Below, in pieces: positions 58,886-64,000 of a stretch of DNA of 64,000 nt (its first letter is position 1; each line of letters opens with the position of its first letter). Both the position numbers and the translations under genes were made by a program. The notes beneath the pieces were generated by a model. It was not told the origin of the DNA. It saw nothing but the letters and a program-made list of their open reading frames with translations, and ran no database searches. Origin of the DNA: Mayamaea pseudoterrestris (taxonomy: Eukaryota > Bacillariophyta > Bacillariophyceae > Sellaphorales > Sellaphoraceae); the NCBI GenBank assembly GCA_027923505.1, contig BROI01000001.1, forward strand, positions 2,930,719-2,994,718, written 5' to 3'.

Positions 58886-60523
58886 TTACTCTTTCGAGTA
58901 CGAAAATACGTTCAGAGCAGAAGCGTTCACCTTGGCCTGAATCGGACCTGCTTCCACAACTTCGCCATCAATGTCATTGTACGAACCAGGCGAAATCGGT
59001 TCTAAACGATACGCGACGCATTCAATAAACTCAACACCTGGAACATTGACATGCGTCCCAGCCTGCAATCCGAGCATCGTTTGAATCAAGCGAAACTTGC
59101 TGACTCCCGATCGAATGAAGAAAATTTGAAAAACACCGTCATCCAGGCGACTGTTTGGACTCTGGTGATTGGACATGGACGCATGCGATACGTGAGAAGC
59201 CCAGAAGAGGATAAAATCATCCTCAATCGTCTCCCAATCACTGGGCACTGGGTCTGATAGTGCCGGCATGACGATTGACTCGGTCGAAACTTCCTTCTTT
59301 GGCTTCAAAAATGAGAATCGAGCCTTGTAACGTCGCAGCCATAGAATGCGTAAAACGCCCCAGATGTCAAAGCGAACTTCTCCCAAAAAATGAATGAGCT
59401 CCGAGTCGATGTCAATATCCGCAACCATGGCCCACGTAAAGGTCAGGAAGGACGTATACGATTGATTAGAAGTGGTATAGCGGCTCAAGTCAACTTTTGA
59501 TGTTTCACCCTTGCAAATAGGGAGGATTGATTCAATGATTCCGTAACGTTCCTTTGCCTCGTGCAGCAGACTAGTGACGAACCCATTGGCCGTTCCGCAA
59601 CCAACGACACCAATTGTGAGCTGCGGCGTCGTAGCACTATCCTTCTTGTCGTCTGACATCTCGTAGAGTCCTTGCAAAACTTGATGAACCGTTCCATCTC
59701 CCCCAACAATGACAAGCGCCGAGTAATCTGACAAGCGACGTTCAGCACCTCCATACGTAATGGTGGCTTTGTCGCTCGCAAGTTGAATGGCATGATCGGC
59801 ATGCTCCAAAACGACCACGATACACTCAAGCCCAGCTTGCTCCAGCATGGGTTGTACTTGTGTCTCCGCCACGACTTGGCCGTTGCGCTTTGGCCCAGAC
59901 TTTGGATTCGCAAGAATAAGGACTTTGGAATTCTTGCTGGTAGTGGCTTTTGGCGGACGCGCCAGTTGCTGCAGCTTGGCGACCAATGCCGACGCTTCCG
60001 CCACATCTTCCGACGGCGCCAAGACAAAGGACCGATGGTGCGCCAAGCGAGGCCCGTAGTTTTTGTCGCCCTTGTCTGGTCGCTGGTAGTTGGAAGGGTT
60101 TGGTGGAGGAGACGCTGGCGACATCATTCCAAGCCTTTGGAACCATGACTTCTGCGACAGATTTTGTCGCGGATACGAGAAGAGTGTCAAGATGGCGCAG
60201 CCCTTATTGTCCGTCAGAATGTCGGAAGAAGGCTCGTTTGAAGCTCTGTCTTTGATGGCAGCTGACGTCGAAGATGATTCCTTCGCCACCTCCATCTTTG
60301 GTTCAATGACGAGCTTGGCGCCAATCATGTCCTCCAAATCAATAACATCAAGGATCTCTTTCGTTTCATCAACAATGACATGAATGATTCCTTCAGCTGC
60401 GAGATGAACCAAGTGACAGCGCTCCTCGGCGCTGGTCGCATTCTTGCGACGAGAAGAGTAGTCGTTTGGAACAAGGAGAGGGACCATGGGAAGAGAGCCT
60501 TCTGCAGAAGATGACAGCGCCAT
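58886..60523 (-). CDS. Sphingosine (long-chain base) kinase-like lipid kinase
   Basis: 545 residues. DAGK-catalytic fold with sphingosine-kinase features: VLILANPKSGPKRNG (~200), the nucleotide-binding VIVGGDGTVHQVLQGL (~270), GVVGCGTANGF in place of the usual GSGNALA loop, and FTWAMVADIDIDSELIHFLGEVRFDIW, typical of sphingosine kinases. The C-terminal part contains VEFIECVAYRLEP and the closing GEVVEAGPIQA (DGE motif). It makes sphingosine- or phytosphingosine-1-phosphate from long-chain bases and ATP. The ~140-residue N-terminus may hold a PH-like strand set. Ceramide kinase is a less likely alternative. Confidence 0.85.
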   Translation of the reverse strand: MALSSSAEGSLPMVPLLVPNDYSSRRKNATSAEERCHLVHLAAEGIIHVIVDETKEILDVIDLEDMIGAKLVIEPKMEVAKESSSTSAAIKDRASNEPSSDILTDNKGCAILTLFSYPRQNLSQKSWFQRLGMMSPASPPPNPSNYQRPDKGDKNYGPRLAHHRSFVLAPSEDVAEASALVAKLQQLARPPKATTSKNSKVLILANPKSGPKRNGQVVAETQVQPMLEQAGLECIVVVLEHADHAIQLASDKATITYGGAERRLSDYSALVIVGGDGTVHQVLQGLYEMSDDKKDSATTPQLTIGVVGCGTANGFVTSLLHEAKERYGIIESILPICKGETSKVDLSRYTTSNQSYTSFLTFTWAMVADIDIDSELIHFLGEVRFDIWGVLRILWLRRYKARFSFLKPKKEVSTESIVMPALSDPVPSDWETIEDDFILFWASHVSHASMSNHQSPNSRLDDGVFQIFFIRSGVSKFRLIQTMLGLQAGTHVNVPGVEFIECVAYRLEPISPGSYNDIDGEVVEAGPIQAKVNASALNVFSYSKE

Positions 60524-60857
60524 GGTATTGCTAGATGGCGAACGGAGAGCAGATTAAATACTAAAACGTCGTTGCTGCTCGATCTGCAATGCTAATAGAA
60601 AGCCAAAAAAGGAGGAAGGCCAAGACTGCAGTTTGGTTGGCACGGATTTGCGAGTCGAAGAAAATGTCTTACCGGTAGCCGAACTCGGCATTGGGCGAAT
60701 TTTTGTTTGTCGGAACCGGACTGCATATCAACCATCGAGAGGTTTGTTCCCGCCGAGTTGCGCAAGTGGGAAAACTCATTTTTATGCTAACTTGGTGCGT
60801 TCACTTTGAATAGACGATTACCGGACACTGTGACCAAGCCGCTCCTTAAAAGCGAGC
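60524..60857. other. Short intergenic region, same-strand genes
   Basis: 334 bp between the PGAP1 stop and the sphingosine kinase start, both on the minus strand. No open frame of note. Presumed promoter of the kinase gene. Confidence 0.3.
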
Positions 60858-63012
60858 TTAGGCTTTCTTCAATTTACCCGCTACTTGCCGTCCCAAGAAC
60901 CAAACAACCAGCATTTCCAGTATCTCGAGTTGGACTAATTGAATAAGGATTTCCACGCAGCCAGAGGCAAAACCGGAACCGTAAGCTGGATGCTCCAAAC
61001 GAAACAGTTTGACACCACATTTGGCTACGGTAAAAGTTCGCAGCAGCATAACCAGTTTACCCACGAGACCTCGTCCGTACGAGCGCGGCAGTGGATCTAG
61101 AATGAAACACAGCAAGATCCAGCAGATAAGCGGCGCAAGTAAAATTAGAAAATTGCGGAGTGAGGCAACGCCCTTGTGCCATATGACTGCAACGTCTCCA
61201 GCCAACAAGACGGGCAGTATCGGTAAAATTAAAGCAACAAGCACCGGTCGTCGATAGTACAGAGCCAGTAGATTGTTTTGTGTGTAGCGCGCTTTGGGAA
61301 GCTTAGGCAATGTCGATGCGAGTCTTGTATCTTGCTTTGGCGGACAAGGAAGCATTCCAATCATGATAAGACTCAGCGCGTACACAAGCAAGACGGCCGA
61401 TAATGCAATGACTTCGTTTAGTCCAATACCTATTTGTCGGGACTGTTTTATGGAAAAGATGATCTTGCTAGCGACAGTAACGACCACCAAGGTCAAAGGA
61501 ATGAATGAAATAGCAATCAAATTCATGGCTTCAAGGCGTTCTGCTGCCCATCGCGCAGCCACGAAACGATTCAAGACCCAGTGTACTATTTGAAAGATTC
61601 TGCTGGCTGTAAAGGAGAGCATCAGTATAGTGAACATCGACAAGCCATTCGAGTCGGACGCGGCCCAGCATAACAAGACAGCCAGCAACGGAAAGCAAAA
61701 CCACTGTATGAGGTGAATGCCTGTATCCGCGTGTACGGCCAAGACAGGAAGCGCGCAGTGCAAGGCCGCAATCAAGCAATAACAACTAACGAGCCATATC
61801 GCTTGGTGTGTCAATGCGGCTTCCATGAAAGTTGCCCTCCGACCAAAGGAAGTCTGCAATGGGTGAGGGAATGCAAGTAAATCCAGTGTTACAACAACTG
61901 CATGATAAAAGCGCCCTTACCCGCAATTGCTCTCCGTGTTTTCCCAAAGCTTCATTGTAATCTAGAAAAACTCCTTTGTAAAGATCTTTAAGATTGACAA
62001 TTCTTTCCGTCGACGACCTTTGATCATGGACAACCGCTAGCTGGTGGAGAATGACTCTGACGCCATCCAACAAGTTATGACACCAAACAATAGCTTGATG
62101 ATCCATTCCCAGTGATGGTGCACGTTTCGTGGTATCGTCCTTTGGTGTTGTCATGATATCGCTGGCTAATATGGACAATGAGGCCGCATGAGTTGTTGAT
62201 GCGTCGCATGATCGAGCTGGGATCATGGCGTCTGCGATCCCTCCTGAGACTGCCACCACGGATAAATTGTAGTCATCGCTCTCGTGTTGTATTCGTTGGT
62301 GTATTTCATATAGAGAACGCTCCCATGCCAGACTGGGATGTCCGTGGGGTGTTGCCAACGTGATCATGTTGCGCACAAACGGTCGAATTGTCGGATCAAT
62401 AATGCGCGCCAGCTCTGCCGCATATCCACCCATGCTGTGCGCCACCAAGACAATTTGACGAAATTTGCACGAGTCTATCAAGTGGTGCGTCACTTGTGAA
62501 AGGTATTCTGCCTGTGACCGGACAAATTCACCATGCAATCCAGTCGGTTCTTCCTGAAAATGAACGGCAAACACATCGTATACAAAGTCGTCAATGTCAG
62601 TCGCATTCCCCGTATATTTTAAAGACAGCAACGACTTTTGTGTTTGCGTAATTTGTTGCCGGGAAAGGTTTCGTCGCGTCATTTGAACGCCATGCGCTCC
62701 AAGGCTGCGAGCCTGTTGGTAGGAGCCGCCGTGACCAGGAACGTACAAGACGGCCGTCGTGGTGGATGCGTCATTGGGCAACGAGTAGCACCATGATGAT
62801 GAGTCAATTGATAAATTCTTCTCGAGGTTGATTATCAAGTTCTGATTCCGAGAATCCCGACGATCGACAAACTTGTAGAGTTGATAGTCGCTAGGAATGG
62901 ACGTCGACTGATTTGGTAGTGGAATCGGTATGAATACTCGATGCGACCAGGTCATGTCGCATTCGTCCTGCGTATACAAGAATCTATGGTTCAAATAGGC
63001 GCCATACGCCAA
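60858..63012 (-). CDS. PGAP1: PGAP1/BST1 GPI inositol-deacylase, 5' end unresolved
   Basis: Predicted exons (up to) 63012-61921 and 61853-60858, at least 695 residues; intron 67 nt, GTAAGG/TTGCAG. PGAP1 removes the inositol acyl chain of GPI anchors in the ER, a step needed for ER export. The lumenal lipase domain has VLYVPGHGGSYQQARSLG, then FAVHFQEEPTGLHGEF, the nucleophile in LVAHSMGGYAAELAR and ITLATPHGHPSL. Exon 2 supplies the C-terminal multi-span membrane part with about seven helices. The frame is open upstream to 63171 and encodes an apt signal-anchor helix (FICWLPSIICFLSLAYGAYL), but no in-frame ATG exists there. A CAACAG acceptor at 63061 could join an upstream exon. Confidence 0.88.
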
Positions 63013-63174
63013 AGAAAGAAAACAAATGATGGAAGGGAGCCAGCAAATGAAACGAATCCACTGTTGAGCATGGATGAGAACCCAAACCGAAGCGGCAGCG
63101 GTGACGTCACGAAGACGGTCACATTTAAGTAAGCGCGGTAAGCGGCAACCGAAGGAGTGGATCGAGGACGATCA

Positions 63175-63286
63175 CTTCTTGGAGAAAATAAGTAAAGTGG
63201 TTTTATTGACTCTGTTCTGCTTAATCATTAGTGTCGCTTCAAGGGCGCGCAAGATATATTCTAGATCCAACATTTTCTCCAAGAAG
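63175..63286. repeat. Perfect 15-bp inverted repeat flanking 82 bp
   Basis: cttcttggagaaaat at 63175-63189 and its exact reverse complement at 63272-63286. It lies between the PGAP1 5' end and the Gag-like start. It might mark the leader hairpin or a boundary of the retroelement. Confidence 0.85.
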
Positions 63287-63299
63287 CGAGTGAAAAGAC

Positions 63300-64000
63300 A
63301 TGTCTTCGACGAGCAATACTCCGACGACAGGAGCGGCGTCGAGCGGTGGAGGTGCACCTCCCGCTCCGCCAGCAAGCGAAGGAAACCGACGCAACCGTCA
63401 TTATCGTCGTGGGAATCGTGCTGGGAATCGTTCCGGGAATCAAGGCAATGGTAACAGACTCAACGGACCGAGTCGTGCGCCGAGTGGAAATTTCCAAGGA
63501 AGCGAGCCGACGCTCGCTGGATTCATCTACGACTATAACGGTTCGCGCGATCCCGATGGATTCATCCGTACGACGAACGAGATCATCACTTTCGTCGGGC
63601 GCTCCTACAAGAAATATACCAAGGAGCTGCTCAAGGGCATGCGCAACGTGGAACTGGAGATTCCTGACGAGCCTGCACGTCCAACGAAGGATGCCGACAC
63701 GACGGACTCGGACTGGTCCATAATGCTCGAGGAATACAAGGCCGACAAGAAAGAGCATGTCGAGCGCGTGCGTGTATACTCCGACTTCCTCGCTGGTCTC
63801 TACGCCGTGTTGCATGGACAATGCACGGAGCGTATGAAGGATCGTGTCAAGTCGCACGCCAAGTTCCGAGACGCCGAGGAGGACACGGACGGAATTAAGT
63901 TGCTGGCGATTATCAAGGAGATCTCGCATACGTACGAAGGGCGCTGCAAACTTGTGGATCAAGTCGTGGACATTCAAGCTGAGTTGTTCGGACGTACTGG
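63300..64000 (+). mobile_element. Ty1/copia-type (CoDi-like) retrotransposon Gag, 5' part
   Basis: The plus strand is open from ATG 63300 to the right edge (233 codons). After a Gly/Asn/Arg-rich N-terminus, the protein has the layout of diatom copia Gag: TFVGRSYKKYTKELLKGMRN, a Trp-centred SDWSIMLEEYKADKKEHVER helix, LAGLYAVLHGQCTERMKDRV and IKLLAIIKEISHTY. LTR, primer-binding site and pol would lie outside or were not recognised. GC content is higher than in neighbouring genes, fitting a recently inserted element. It runs head-to-head with PGAP1. Whether the element is intact cannot be judged here. Confidence 0.75.

Overview
This window is nuclear DNA from a photosynthetic stramenopile, almost certainly a diatom. 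Several lines of evidence agree. Genes are split by short GT-AG introns (about 70-140 nt). Two proteins carry N-terminal signal peptides followed by a phenylalanine at the expected cleavage site, the heterokont plastid-targeting signature (35625-36203 and 38410-39420). A very large gene encodes a silicon transporter with EGxQ/GRQ motif pairs (39904-44214). The right edge enters a Gag-like gene resembling diatom Ty1/copia (CoDi-type) elements. The silicon transporter is a three-module fusion. From memory, such fusions are known from araphid pennate diatoms of the Synedra/Fragilaria group, so that group is my best guess. It is inference, not proof.

Layout from the left. A truncated KCTD-type BTB protein (1-634, minus) is followed by COG6 (Golgi tethering), a LYR-motif protein, mitochondrial ClpX (five exons), a stramenopile-type ELK-motif repeat protein, a membrane-anchored GNAT acetyltransferase and RER1. 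Next is a repeat-rich gap (12959-13974) with a 42-bp minisatellite and a CAG run, then proteasome beta subunit PSMB2, cysteine synthase, a TMEM184/DUF300 membrane protein, a DUF4050-like protein, an SMR-family transporter and a Wee1-type kinase. From 24 to 36 kb there are a CS-domain (CacyBP-like) protein, bifunctional HisHF, a Mei2-like RNA-binding protein, HMCES/SRAP, a homeodomain-RING fusion, a TAZ zinc-finger protein and a plastid-targeted LEA-like protein.

From 36 to 64 kb there are POLR3F, complex I NDUFB9, diaminopimelate epimerase, the triple silicon transporter, an FYV7/CCDC59-like factor, a methionine-synthase-reductase-like diflavin protein, a TVP15-like protein, threonine dehydratase, a 3-hydroxyisobutyrate-dehydrogenase/cupin fusion, a fused FetB-FetA ABC transporter, a GPLG-repeat protein, SEH1, a sphingosine-kinase-like enzyme, PGAP1 and the retroelement Gag.

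The genes are unrelated housekeeping and lineage-specific loci rather than one pathway. Recurring themes are amino-acid biosynthesis (cysteine, histidine, lysine, isoleucine/threonine), early secretory-pathway and membrane proteins (COG6, RER1, TVP15-like, PGAP1) and mitochondrial proteins (ClpX, two LYR proteins). Several unusual domain fusions stand out: SITx3, homeodomain-RING, FetB-FetA, HIBDH-cupin and TM-GNAT. Exon boundaries were placed by eye from splice consensus and reading-frame continuity. They are predictions.
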